Below the pieces are notes generated by a model that did no database searches, had not been told where the DNA came from, and saw only the letters and a list, made by a program, of their open reading frames with translations. The position numbers were made by a program, and so were the translations under genes. This document shows, one piece after another, positions 1 through 7,520 of a DNA stretch of 48,282 bases (positions within the stretch are counted from its first letter, which is position 1; each line of letters starts with the position of its first letter). The stretch comes from Brevibacillus sp. (lineage in GTDB: Bacteria > Bacillota > Bacilli > Brevibacillales > Brevibacillaceae), in NCBI GenBank assembly GCA_029240815.1, contig JARDZO010000005.1:1-48282 (forward strand), given 5' to 3'.

Positions 1-4
1 GTAC

Positions 5-244
5 ATGAAACAGACGATCAATATTCAAGATACGTTCTTGAATCATTTGCGGAAAGAAAACATCGCGGTCACCATTTACCTGGTGAACGGATTTCAATTG
101 CGTGGCTACATTAAAGCATTCGATAATTTCACGATTGTGATTGATAGCGAAGGCAAACAACAACTGGTATACAAGCATGCGATTTCCACGTTTACACCGC
201 AACGCCCAGTATCTCTCATGTCTCAAGAGAACAACCAACAGTAA
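5..244 (+). CDS. hfq: RNA chaperone Hfq
   Basis: Sm-like RNA-binding protein that forms a hexameric ring and helps small RNAs meet mRNAs. The 79 residues match the usual short Gram-positive length. The N-terminal helix segment [10 protein letters not shown] is followed by the Sm1 strand block with [10 protein letters not shown], and the Sm2 signature YKHAIS lies at about 56-61, where the Lys-His pair contacts uridines in the proximal RNA site. The C-terminal tail is short, as in Bacillus. The ATG lies at the very start of the window, so its ribosome binding site is not visible. In Bacillales hfq usually follows miaA, expected just outside the window. It ends in its own terminator. Confidence 0.97.
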   Translation: MKQTINIQDTFLNHLRKENIAVTIYLVNGFQLRGYIKAFDNFTIVIDSEGKQQLVYKHAISTFTPQRPVSLMSQENNQQ

Positions 245-261
245 CAATCGTTTTACCGAAA

Positions 262-290
262 GCCTGGATCTGATCAATCCGGGCTTTTTT
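262..290 (+). terminator. Rho-independent terminator of hfq
   Basis: An 8-bp stem (262-269 with 277-284, one G-U pair) and 7-nt loop are followed by six T residues. It sits 17 nt after the hfq stop. Confidence 0.9.
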
Positions 291-296
291 CTTTGG

Positions 297-342
297 AAAC
301 AAAAAACGGGCGAGGACGCAAAAAAGCGTATCCTTTGCCCGT
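297..342 (-). terminator. Terminator of the marR-MFS operon
   Basis: On the minus strand the stem ACGGGC...GCCCGT (306-342) with an inner ACGC/GCGT pair is followed by a T-run (301-306 complement). It lies just past the stop of the transporter gene. Confidence 0.85.
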
Positions 343-363
343 TTGTACGTTGTGTGTGGAAGC

Positions 364-1599
364 TCAAGCTTTTCGGCGGATCATGAATACGTAGCAGAGT
401 GTAGAGAGGACTGTAGCAACGGCCATCACAACACCCATCGGTACGGCTGTGCTGCTGCCGCCAATCCCTACCAGTGGAGCCACGATACCACCCCCAATAA
501 AGGAAATCAGGCCTTGAAGTGCAGACGCACTGCCTGCTGCTTTGCTCTGGTTTGCCATCGCCAGTGAGAATCCGGTGGCACCCACGATCCCTACGCAAGA
601 GACGACGAAGAAAAGCGGAACCAGGAGAGCGAACAGACCTGCATCGAGAAGAATCATGGACAACAAGGTAATCCCGGCAATAGCCGCGATGCTAATTCCA
701 GCGACGAACAACTTGGTTTCTTTGACCTTTCCAGCCAGCTTCCCGGTAATTTGACTCGCAATAATTATGCCCAGACCGTTGACTGCAAAGATCACGCTAA
801 ACATTTGCGGAGAGACGCCAAAAATCTCTTGTAAAACAAAAGGAGAACCGGAAATATAGGCAAACATAGCAGCTGTCACGAGTCCCTGGGACAGCGCATA
901 GCCCATAAAAGTACGATCTTTAATCAGACCATTAAATGTCTTCAGCGTATTCCCTAAACCGCCTTTGGAGCGCATCTGAGCAGGCAGTGTTTCTGGCAAA
1001 CCGAACATTACCGTGAAAAACATGATCAGTCCAATGAGACCGAGTGCGATAAAGACTCCATGCCATGAAGTTACCTGGAGCAACTGACCACCGATGATGG
1101 GAGCTGCAATAGGAGCGATCCCGTTAATCAGCATCAGTAGAGCAAAAAACTTGGTCAATTCCGTTCCAGAGTACAGGTCACGAACAGTAGCGCGAGCAAT
1201 TACAATCCCAGCGGAGCCAGCCATACCTTGAACGAGACGTAGGAGGAGAAACGTCCAGATTGAAGGGGCAATTGCACATAAAAAGGAAGAAAGGGCATAA
1301 AAGATAAGTCCGATTAATAACGGTTTGCGGCGACCTTGGACATCACTGAGCGGTCCTGCGAACAGTTGCCCTACAGAAAGGCCGACGAGACAGGCCGTCA
1401 GACTCATCTGCGCCATCGAAGTCGTTGTTTGCAGATCCGTTTCCAGCATCGGTAACGCAGGCAAATACATGTCAAGGGACAGAGGTCCAAATGCAGATAG
1501 CGAGCCGAGAATGACAGCCATCCACAGGCGGCGTGACCTACTGACGGAAGGTGCTGGGGTTTCCAATTCTTTTGCGAGATTATTCAAAGAGATGATCAA
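364..1599 (-). CDS. Bcr/CflA-type MFS multidrug efflux transporter
   Basis: Proton-driven drug:H+ antiporter of the 12-helix major facilitator superfamily. After a cytoplasmic N-terminal tail of about 26 residues, helix 1 carries LSLDMYLPALP, typical of the Bcr/CflA drug-resistance branch. The loop after helix 2 has GPLSDVQGRRKPLL, the MFS motif A. Helices alternate to the C-terminus at about 411 residues, the normal length. It follows marR by 12 nt on the same strand, so it is probably co-transcribed with, and repressed by, that regulator. The start is uncertain: the longest frame begins at a TTG with GAAAGG almost touching it, so a start a few codons downstream is possible. The substrate cannot be read from the sequence. 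Confidence 0.9.
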   Translation of the reverse strand: MIISLNNLAKELETPAPSVSRSRRLWMAVILGSLSAFGPLSLDMYLPALPMLETDLQTTTSMAQMSLTACLVGLSVGQLFAGPLSDVQGRRKPLLIGLIFYALSSFLCAIAPSIWTFLLLRLVQGMAGSAGIVIARATVRDLYSGTELTKFFALLMLINGIAPIAAPIIGGQLLQVTSWHGVFIALGLIGLIMFFTVMFGLPETLPAQMRSKGGLGNTLKTFNGLIKDRTFMGYALSQGLVTAAMFAYISGSPFVLQEIFGVSPQMFSVIFAVNGLGIIIASQITGKLAGKVKETKLFVAGISIAAIAGITLLSMILLDAGLFALLVPLFFVVSCVGIVGATGFSLAMANQSKAAGSASALQGLISFIGGGIVAPLVGIGGSSTAVPMGVVMAVATVLSTLCYVFMIRRKA

Positions 1600-1611
1600 T
1601 CCTTTCTATGC

Positions 1612-2061
1612 CTAGCTACTATACTCGCGGTTGAAAGTCTCCATATCCGTGTGTAGGCGGTTGAGCATACCTCGAAGCAGGGTGGTTTCCTCGTCTGTAA
1701 AATGCTCAAAACACCTGGTCTCCAAGAGCTGTAAGGCTTCTTTCACGGCCAAGGTAGCAACTCTTCCTTTGTCCGTCAAATACACTCTAGAAATTCGCTG
1801 ATCGTTCGGATCGGGTGTGCGTGTGACTAGACCAGACTTTTCCATTCGATTGATCATGACGGTCAGGGTAGCTGGCTTTACGTTCATGCTGCGAGCCAGC
1901 TCTTTTTGCATCAGTCCACCGTGACGATAAAGACGTAGGAGCAGTGGGGGTTGACCCGGGTGCACATCGTACTTTTGAATGAGCAAATCAAGATTATGCC
2001 GATGGAGCTTCATTACGTGACCCATAATATGAGTCAAGGCATTAACGTAGTCAAAATCCAA
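1612..2061 (-). CDS. MarR-family transcriptional repressor
   Basis: Winged helix-turn-helix dimeric regulator of 149 residues, the standard MarR length. The HTH lies at about 50-75 (MQKELARSMNVKPATLTVMINRMEKSG), followed by the wing with the Asp-Arg pair in DPNDQRISRVYLTDKG. N- and C-terminal helices would form the dimer interface. The start is TTG, with GGAGGAA 7 nt upstream. It heads a two-gene operon with the MFS efflux gene, the common arrangement in which ligand binding relieves repression of the pump. A 20-bp imperfect palindrome immediately upstream is the likely operator. The ligand is unknown. Confidence 0.92.
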   Translation of the reverse strand: MDFDYVNALTHIMGHVMKLHRHNLDLLIQKYDVHPGQPPLLLRLYRHGGLMQKELARSMNVKPATLTVMINRMEKSGLVTRTPDPNDQRISRVYLTDKGRVATLAVKEALQLLETRCFEHFTDEETTLLRGMLNRLHTDMETFNREYSS

Positions 2062-2075
2062 GACGATTCCTCCAG

Positions 2076-2095
2076 TTACTTAGCTGGCTAACTAA
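2076..2095. promoter_or_regulatory. Probable MarR operator
   Basis: Imperfect palindrome centred at 2085/2086: TTAGC-TG-GCTAA flanked by TTA and TAA arms, with 16 of 20 positions symmetric. It lies 15 nt upstream of the marR start, between ribosome binding site and promoter region, a usual autoregulatory position. Inferred from position and symmetry only. Confidence 0.65.
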
Positions 2096-2210
2096 GCGTA
2101 ATGTAAACGATTCTCATTCACGTGTCAATACTTCTGTTTACCTCTAACGTTCCTTCGCTTATGGTACAATCATCATTATAGAGATTTTTAGGAAGGATCG
2201 GATAAACGAA

Positions 2211-2699
2211 ATGATCATTATGAACGAAAAAATTAAAGCATCTGAAGTGCAACTGACGGGAATTAACGGAGAAGATCTAGGGATCATGTCTACAAAAGAG
2301 GCACTTAAAATGGCAAAGGATTTGCAAGTTGACCTGGTGTGTCAGTCGCTTGCCAGCAGTCCTCCTCCGTGTCAGCTAGTCAGCCGTACTGATTTCAAAC
2401 AGCAAGTACTTAAAGAAAGCGCAAAAAACCGTAAAGCAGAAAAGGGACCAAAGGTAAAGGAAATTCGTTTGAGCGCCTTTATCGAAGACCATGATTACGA
2501 TACAAAGAAACGGCAGGCTGAGCGAATTCTGGCTTCTGGCGATGCTGTTCAACTGACCGTTCGACTGGAGAAAAAGGAAAGCCAAGAGGCAAAGAAACTG
2601 GTAGAGCACCTAATCAGTGAGCTTACTCACTGTGGGAAGCAAGACAAGGGCATCCAAGTCAGCGGAAAACAAGTGATCGCTGTGATGCTGCCCCTATAA
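2211..2699 (+). CDS. Divergent IF-3-like protein (InfC paralog)
   Basis: Resembles initiation factor IF-3 over its whole 162 residues. The N-terminal domain has MNEKIKASEVQLTGINGEDLG and MSTKEALKMAKDLQVDLV, then SSPPPCQLV where IF-3 has the proline-cysteine segment before the linker. The C-terminal domain begins KVKEIRLSAFIEDHDYDTKKRQAERIL, matching the canonical block. Two hallmark stretches are changed: the segment normally reading as Asp-Tyr-Gly-Lys after the cysteine is replaced, and the Phe-Arg-Gly-Arg-Glu motif of the C-domain is replaced by RLEKKE. It is therefore probably not the main IF-3, which normally lies in infC-rpmI-rplT. It stands alone with its own terminator. The start could be 2211 or the in-frame ATG at 2220. 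Function unknown. Confidence 0.8.
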   Translation: MIIMNEKIKASEVQLTGINGEDLGIMSTKEALKMAKDLQVDLVCQSLASSPPPCQLVSRTDFKQQVLKESAKNRKAEKGPKVKEIRLSAFIEDHDYDTKKRQAERILASGDAVQLTVRLEKKESQEAKKLVEHLISELTHCGKQDKGIQVSGKQVIAVMLPL

Positions 2700-2707
2700 C
2701 GACATAG

Positions 2708-2746
2708 CACCCAACAAAGGCACTGCCTTTGATGTTGGGTGTTTTT
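2708..2746 (+). terminator. Terminator after the IF-3-like gene
   Basis: A 9-bp stem CACCCAACA/TGTTGGGTG (2708-2716 with 2733-2741) and an inner AAGGC/GCCTT pair are followed by TTTTT. Confidence 0.9.
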
Positions 2747-2811
2747 CTTTTAGAGCTGTATCTTTTACGTCAGAGTGGGCGTCTTAACGATAGAAGAAAG
2801 GAGGGCATCCA

Positions 2812-3147
2812 TTGCCATTTACTTTTGCGCATCCAGCCATCGTTCTGCCACTACGCGAGTCTCGCTCCTTTCACTTTCCTGCCTTAATCATCGGTAGCAT
2901 GGCGCCAGATTTTGAATACTTTTTTCGAATGCAAGCTTACAGTGCATACAGTCATACGATCTTAGGTGTGTTTTATATGGATGTCCCGTTGGTGATCGGG
3001 TTGTGGTTGTTGTTTGCGCGGGTAGCAACAAAAGGATCACTGTCCCTGAGACACCTGTTGTCAGGAATCGTTCCTTTCTTGTCGGGCGGTATGATTACCC
3101 TGATCGTCCTTTCCTGGTTTGTGGGCAGTTTCCAATTGAAAAAATAG
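2812..3147 (+). CDS. Short DUF4184-like membrane protein, probably internally deleted
   Basis: The N-terminal part, PFTFAHPAIVLPL...GSMAPDFEYFFRM...YSHTILGVF, matches the start of the DUF4184 family of integral membrane proteins. As I recall the family, members run to roughly 230-250 residues; this frame has only 111. The middle of the family is absent, and the last 45 residues form a single hydrophobic helix ending in a basic tail. The start is TTG with AAAGGAGG about 9 nt upstream. It may be a functional short version or a degraded copy; an in-frame internal deletion would explain both ends. Function of the family is unknown. Confidence 0.55.
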   Translation: MPFTFAHPAIVLPLRESRSFHFPALIIGSMAPDFEYFFRMQAYSAYSHTILGVFYMDVPLVIGLWLLFARVATKGSLSLRHLLSGIVPFLSGGMITLIVLSWFVGSFQLKK

Positions 3148-3166
3148 GGGTCTAATCTAATACTGG

Positions 3167-3205
3167 AAAAAGGGAGCCGATAATAGTGGTTTCCCTTTTT
3201 GTTTT
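3167..3205 (+). terminator. Probable terminator after the DUF4184 gene
   Basis: AAAGGGAGCC pairs imperfectly with GGTTTCCCTTT across a 9-nt loop, followed by a T-rich tract. Confidence 0.6.
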
Positions 3206-3297
3206 GTAGAACAGTCTCAATGTCTTTGCAAATTGGAAGCAGGTTTTTGATTGTGGATGAGTATACTTTTGTATGAAGCTCAAGGCAGGTGACGCAC

Positions 3298-4248
3298 ATG
3301 AAGCAAGCTGGAACGAATACATCAGCCGACATAACGGAATCATCAAGCAGTCCGAATCGCATACAAGTGGTTTTTAATCGTCCAATAAGTATTAGACAAC
3401 CAGACACATTGGCTGAGATGGTGCGAGCCACGTCACATGCAAATTTAGCAGCACTGTTTGAAGAACTTGAAAATCTGATTGGTCTTCAAGAGGCCAAAAA
3501 GACCATTTATGAAATTTACGCTCTAATCAAGATGAATAAGGAGCGGGAAAAACATCACTTGAAGCTGGAAAAGCAAGTGTTTCACATGGTATTCAAAGGG
3601 AATCCGGGCACTGGAAAGACAACGGTAGCACGGATTTTTGGTAAGATTCTACGAGAGATGGGTATTTTAAGCAAAGGGCATCTAACTGAAGTGGAACGTG
3701 CAGATCTCGTGGGTGAATTCATCGGGCACACCGCTCAGAAAACACGTGATCTGGTCAAGAAATCTTTGGGGGGAATATTGTTCATTGATGAAGCGTATTC
3801 ACTGGCTCGAGGTGGGGAAAAGGATTTCGGAAAAGAAGCTATAGATTGTTTAACCAAAGCACTTGAGGATTCAGGAAACGAATTCGTTTGCATCATTGCA
3901 GGTTATAACGAGGAGATGGACTCCTTTCTTGAATTGAATCCGGGCTTACCCTCTCGTTTCCCGATTCACATAAAGTTTGCTGACTATGAAGTCGAGGAGT
4001 TATTAGATATTGCTAATTTAATGGCAAAGAACAAAGAGTATGATTTATCGAAGGAAGCACTAGAAAAGTTAAGAAGGAGGCTTTCTGCTGTTGTCGGGAA
4101 TCCATTTCAGGAGAATTTCAGTAACGCAAGGTATGTAAGGAACAGCATTGAAAAAGCGATCCGGGTCCAAGCGGTAAGATTGCTGAAAATATATGAACCA
4201 ACAAGAGAAGATTTAGTTACTTTAAAGTCGGAGGACTTTATTTTTTAA
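3298..4248 (+). CDS. spoVK: Stage V sporulation protein K-like AAA+ ATPase
   Basis: CbbX/SpoVK-type AAA+ ATPase expressed in the mother cell and needed for spore maturation in Bacillus. After a variable N-terminal region of about 55 residues comes ENLIGLQEAKKTIYEI. Walker A is GNPGTGKTT (about 101-109), Walker B ILFIDEA (about 160-166), with a sensor segment IIAGYNEEM and the arginine region GLPSRF. I place the start at ATG 3298 because AGGTGA lies 5 nt before it; an in-frame GTG at 3289 overlaps that site. The length, 316 residues, fits the family. The gene sits just upstream of hflX, as in Bacillus subtilis. Confidence 0.88.
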   Translation: MKQAGTNTSADITESSSSPNRIQVVFNRPISIRQPDTLAEMVRATSHANLAALFEELENLIGLQEAKKTIYEIYALIKMNKEREKHHLKLEKQVFHMVFKGNPGTGKTTVARIFGKILREMGILSKGHLTEVERADLVGEFIGHTAQKTRDLVKKSLGGILFIDEAYSLARGGEKDFGKEAIDCLTKALEDSGNEFVCIIAGYNEEMDSFLELNPGLPSRFPIHIKFADYEVEELLDIANLMAKNKEYDLSKEALEKLRRRLSAVVGNPFQENFSNARYVRNSIEKAIRVQAVRLLKIYEPTREDLVTLKSEDFIF

Positions 4249-4304
4249 CGGATAACCAGAAACTCTTTTGTCAGAGGTGCGCCGTAACGAACAAGGGGAA
4301 AATG

Positions 4305-4313
4305 TGGTATGAT
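4305..4313 (+). promoter_or_regulatory. Extended -10 promoter of hflX
   Basis: TGG followed by TATGAT (4308-4313) forms a TGn extended -10 element 24 nt before the hflX start. No good -35 is visible at normal spacing. Confidence 0.55.
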
Positions 4314-4336
4314 AGGGTAAGAAAGGGCGTGAATCG

Positions 4337-5629
4337 GTGAACGATCTGATTAAAACGAAAGAAACCGCCATCTTGGTTGGTTGCCTTTTAGATAACCGTG
4401 ATGAAGAACGCATGCGTCTGTCGCTCGAAGAGTTACGAGAACTCGCGGATACGGCAGGCGTGGAAGTGCTGGATGTCATCACGCAAAACCGGGAAAGAAT
4501 TGACCCGGCCTGGTATTTAGGGACTGGGAAAATCGACGAGCTCGCACAACGTGCCGAAGAGCTGGATGTAGATGTCGTAATCTTTAACGATGAACTTTCG
4601 CCGAGTCAGACCCGTAATCTGGATCGTATTTTTGATTGCAAAGTCATTGACCGAACACAATTGATTCTCGACATTTTTGCAGGACGCGCTCAGTCTCGCG
4701 AGGGAAAGATACAGGTAGAGCTGGCTCAGTACAACTACCTGCTGCCCCGTCTGGCAGGGCAAGGAAAACAGCTTTCTCGCCTTGGTGGTGGGATCGGTAC
4801 GAGAGGTCCTGGTGAATCCAAGCTGGAGAGCGATCGCCGTCATATTCGCAGAAGGATTACCGAGCTCAAGCAGCAACTGTCCGAAACCGTTCGAACCCGG
4901 CAACTGCATCGGGAAAGACGAAAGAAAAACAACGTCTTTCAGGTCGCGCTGGTCGGTTACACCAACGCAGGCAAGTCCACGATTCTCAATCAGTTGACGA
5001 ATGCCAACACCCTCCAGGAAGACAAGCTGTTCGCTACGCTCGATCCGACGACACGTCAGCTTTCCCTTCCAAGCGGGATGGAGGTACTGCTCACGGATAC
5101 GGTCGGATTTATTCAAGATTTGCCAACGAGCCTGGTAGCGGCGTTCCGTTCTACACTGGAAGGGGTAAAGGAAGCAGACTTGATTTTGCACGTTGTCGAC
5201 AGTCATCATCCTGATCTGCAGATTCATATCCAAGTAGTCGATCGGATTTTGCGTGAATTAAAGGCAGAAGACATTCCTCAGCTCGTTGTATTTAACAAGT
5301 CCGATGCCATGGCTGAAGGTACGTATTTGCCACCAGCAGACGAGTGGATATTGATATCTGCGATGCGAGAAGATGACTTGAAACGGTTGTTAAAGCGGAT
5401 TGAATCATATGCAATTGCGACGTTTAACCAAATGACCCTTAAGGTGCCAGTAGAGCGGGGAGATATCCTATCGCTTTTGCATCGGGAAGGTGTCGAGATG
5501 GAACAACATTTTGATGAAGAGGAAGAGTCCTATCGTGTCACGGTACGCGTGAATCGGGACAACCCGATTTATGGACGGATTGCTCCTTTCCTCCTGGATA
5601 AACCAGAGACTGCCGAAGAGAGTTGGTAA
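4337..5629 (+). CDS. hflX: Ribosome-associated GTPase HflX
   Basis: Conserved GTPase that binds the large ribosomal subunit and splits stalled or stress-damaged ribosomes. The N-terminal domain (about 1-180) contains the nucleotide-binding-like segment and the glycine-rich motif GGGIGTRGPGESKLE. The G domain has G1 GYTNAGKST (about 206-214), G3 DTVGF (about 253) and G4 FNKSD. Length, 430 residues, is normal. It starts at GTG with AAAGGG 10 nt upstream. The ynbB gene follows after 8 nt, so the two form an operon, as in Bacillus subtilis ynbAB. Confidence 0.95.
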   Translation: MNDLIKTKETAILVGCLLDNRDEERMRLSLEELRELADTAGVEVLDVITQNRERIDPAWYLGTGKIDELAQRAEELDVDVVIFNDELSPSQTRNLDRIFDCKVIDRTQLILDIFAGRAQSREGKIQVELAQYNYLLPRLAGQGKQLSRLGGGIGTRGPGESKLESDRRHIRRRITELKQQLSETVRTRQLHRERRKKNNVFQVALVGYTNAGKSTILNQLTNANTLQEDKLFATLDPTTRQLSLPSGMEVLLTDTVGFIQDLPTSLVAAFRSTLEGVKEADLILHVVDSHHPDLQIHIQVVDRILRELKAEDIPQLVVFNKSDAMAEGTYLPPADEWILISAMREDDLKRLLKRIESYAIATFNQMTLKVPVERGDILSLLHREGVEMEQHFDEEEESYRVTVRVNRDNPIYGRIAPFLLDKPETAEESW

Positions 5630-5637
5630 GATAGCTG

Positions 5638-6918
5638 ATGTTTCAATATTTTTCACATGGCGAGAAGCTTCGTCCTCTCGTCCTGGAAGTAGAAGCGATG
5701 ATTTCAGAAAGACACAGACAGATTGCGGCGCTCGTCGATACCAATCAATTAAAGGTACTGCGCTCGTTTCAAAAGCATGAAGTCAATGAATTTCATTTCT
5801 CTCCATCGACCGGATACGGCTACGACGATTCCGGTCGTTCCACATTGGAATCCATTTACGCAGAAGTATTCGGTGGAGAAGCGGCGTTAGTACGACCGCA
5901 TATCATTTCAGGTACACATGCCATTGCGATTTCCTTGTTTGGGGTTTTGCGTCCAGGAGATGATTTGCTTTACATCACCGGTAAACCCTACGACACGTTG
6001 GAAGAAGTCGTTGGTGCACGTGGAGAGGGGCAAGGCTCGCTCAAGGACTACGGGATCGGCTACAGCTACGTCCCACTGACATCTGAGGGAGAAATCGACT
6101 TCATGGCTGTTGCGGGAGCCATCACTCCTAAAACAAAAGTGATCGGCATCCAGCGCTCGCGCGGGTATGCAGATCGCCCTTCCTTTACGATCGCGAAGAT
6201 CCAGGAGATGATCCGACTCGTCAAGGAAATGAAGCCAGATGTGATCGTGTTCGTCGATAACTGCTACGGAGAGTTTACCGAAGAGCAGGAGCCTTTGCAG
6301 GTAGGTGCCGACATTATGGCGGGATCGCTTATCAAAAACCCCGGAGGCGGCTTGGTCAAAACCGGGGGATACATTGTCGGGCGCCAAGATCTCGTGCAAC
6401 TGGCCTCTTACAGGATGGCGGCACCTGGGATCGGAGCAGAGGGTGGAGCATCGCTTTATTCTTTGTTGGAAATGTACCAAGGCTTCTTCCTAGCTCCACA
6501 TGTTGTAGGGGAGGCACTGAAAGGTGCTGTGTTTTCTTCTGCGATGCTGGAACGACTCGGGTTCAACACGAATCCACTTTGGCATGAGCCGCGCACAGAC
6601 TTGATTCAATCCGTGGAGTTTGGATCAGCAGAGCGTCTTATCGCGTTTTGCCAAGGGATACAAAAAGCAGCACCTGTTGATTCGCATGTAACACCCTACC
6701 CGAGTGAAATGCCAGGGTATGCGGATCCTGTTATTATGGCAGCTGGAACATTCATTCAAGGGGCAAGCATTGAATTTTCTGCCGATGGTCCTATTCGCCC
6801 TCCTTACCTTGGCTTCGTTCAAGGTGGTCTGACATACTCGCATGTAAAAGTCGGGATATTGACGGCATTGAATGGATTACTGGAAAAGGATTTGCTTGAT
6901 ATACCTGTGTCTGAATGA
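5638..6918 (+). CDS. ynbB: YnbB-like PLP-dependent enzyme (methionine gamma-lyase / aluminium-resistance family)
   Basis: Fold-type I PLP enzyme of the group annotated as methionine gamma-lyase family or aluminium resistance protein. It is the size expected (426 residues). Visible blocks are the N-terminal GYGYDDSGRSTLE, the cofactor region RPHIISGTHAI, an aspartate-containing VFVDNCYGEF, and the probable Schiff-base lysine in GSLIKNPGGG (about K233). The actual substrate has not been firmly established for this family. It begins 8 nt after hflX with a weak ribosome binding site, which suggests translational coupling. It is followed by a terminator before the glnR promoter. Confidence 0.9.
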   Translation: MFQYFSHGEKLRPLVLEVEAMISERHRQIAALVDTNQLKVLRSFQKHEVNEFHFSPSTGYGYDDSGRSTLESIYAEVFGGEAALVRPHIISGTHAIAISLFGVLRPGDDLLYITGKPYDTLEEVVGARGEGQGSLKDYGIGYSYVPLTSEGEIDFMAVAGAITPKTKVIGIQRSRGYADRPSFTIAKIQEMIRLVKEMKPDVIVFVDNCYGEFTEEQEPLQVGADIMAGSLIKNPGGGLVKTGGYIVGRQDLVQLASYRMAAPGIGAEGGASLYSLLEMYQGFFLAPHVVGEALKGAVFSSAMLERLGFNTNPLWHEPRTDLIQSVEFGSAERLIAFCQGIQKAAPVDSHVTPYPSEMPGYADPVIMAAGTFIQGASIEFSADGPIRPPYLGFVQGGLTYSHVKVGILTALNGLLEKDLLDIPVSE

Positions 6919-6925
6919 GGAAAGG

Positions 6926-6973
6926 GAAACAGCGATACGTCATGTTTGTCAAGTGGCGTACCGCTGTTTTTTA
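6926..6973 (+). terminator. Terminator of the hflX-ynbB operon
   Basis: AAACAGCG (6927-6934) pairs with CGCTGTTT (6962-6968 region), with an inner TACG/CGTA pair, followed by a run of T. Confidence 0.85.
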
Positions 6974-6975
6974 AT

Positions 6976-7040
6976 TGTCATAACTTGTTACGTAATCTTT
7001 TCTAACATCTGTTGACAGGATTTGTGATGATGCATAAAAT
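6976..7040 (+). promoter_or_regulatory. glnRA promoter with two GlnR boxes
   Basis: The -35 TTGACA (7012-7017) and -10 TAAAAT (7035-7040) are 17 nt apart. Two sites fit the GlnR/TnrA consensus TGTNA-N7-TNACA with one mismatch each: 6976-6992 and 7001-7017. The second overlaps the -35, and the two are 25 bp apart, so dimers would sit on the same face. This matches the known autorepressed glnRA promoter of Bacillus subtilis. Confidence 0.88.
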
Positions 7041-7075
7041 AAAGCATAAGGAAAACAATTGAGGAGGGACAAGTC

Positions 7076-7486
7076 ATGAGTGATGACATTCGCCGGAATA
7101 TGGCCCTCTTTCCCATTGGGATCGTCATGAAACTGACGGATCTTACTGCGAGGCAAATTCGCTACTATGAACAAAACGAGCTTATACACCCAGCCCGCAC
7201 CGAAGGGAAACAGCGCCTCTTTTCCTTCAACGATGTAGATTGCCTGTTGGAAATTAAAGCTCTGATTGAAAAGGGACTTAACATTGCAGGAATCAAGCAA
7301 GTTTTGCAATTGCAGGAACCTGCAACGGAACAAACGGAGATTTCCACTACATCTGAGGCAAAACGTAAGGACATGACGGACAAGGAGTTACACCAGCTCC
7401 TAAGACAACAGATTATGTATCACAATGCTTCTCGTAATGGCGAGAATGCATTGATACGTGGAGAGCTTTCTCGCTTCTTCCACTAA
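7076..7486 (+). CDS. glnR: Nitrogen regulator GlnR
   Basis: MerR-family repressor that turns off nitrogen-assimilation genes when glutamine is plentiful; feedback-inhibited glutamine synthetase activates its DNA binding. The winged HTH covers about 12-80 and contains LTARQIRYYEQNELIHPARTEGKQRLFS, typical of GlnR/TnrA. The C-terminal tail ends GENALIRGELSRFFH, the conserved segment that contacts glutamine synthetase. Length, 136 residues, is normal. A strong AGGAGGGA site precedes the ATG. It is the first gene of the glnRA operon and has two GlnR boxes in its own promoter. Confidence 0.97.
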   Translation: MSDDIRRNMALFPIGIVMKLTDLTARQIRYYEQNELIHPARTEGKQRLFSFNDVDCLLEIKALIEKGLNIAGIKQVLQLQEPATEQTEISTTSEAKRKDMTDKELHQLLRQQIMYHNASRNGENALIRGELSRFFH

Positions 7487-7520
7487 TAGAAAGGCCAAAT
7501 AGAGACAGGAGGAGAGAAAT

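Noticed and set aside
3200..3297. Sigma-E/K-like promoter before spoVK
   Set aside because: The region has GTATACTT-like motifs, but no -35 and -10 pair at the right spacing is clear, so I do not report it.
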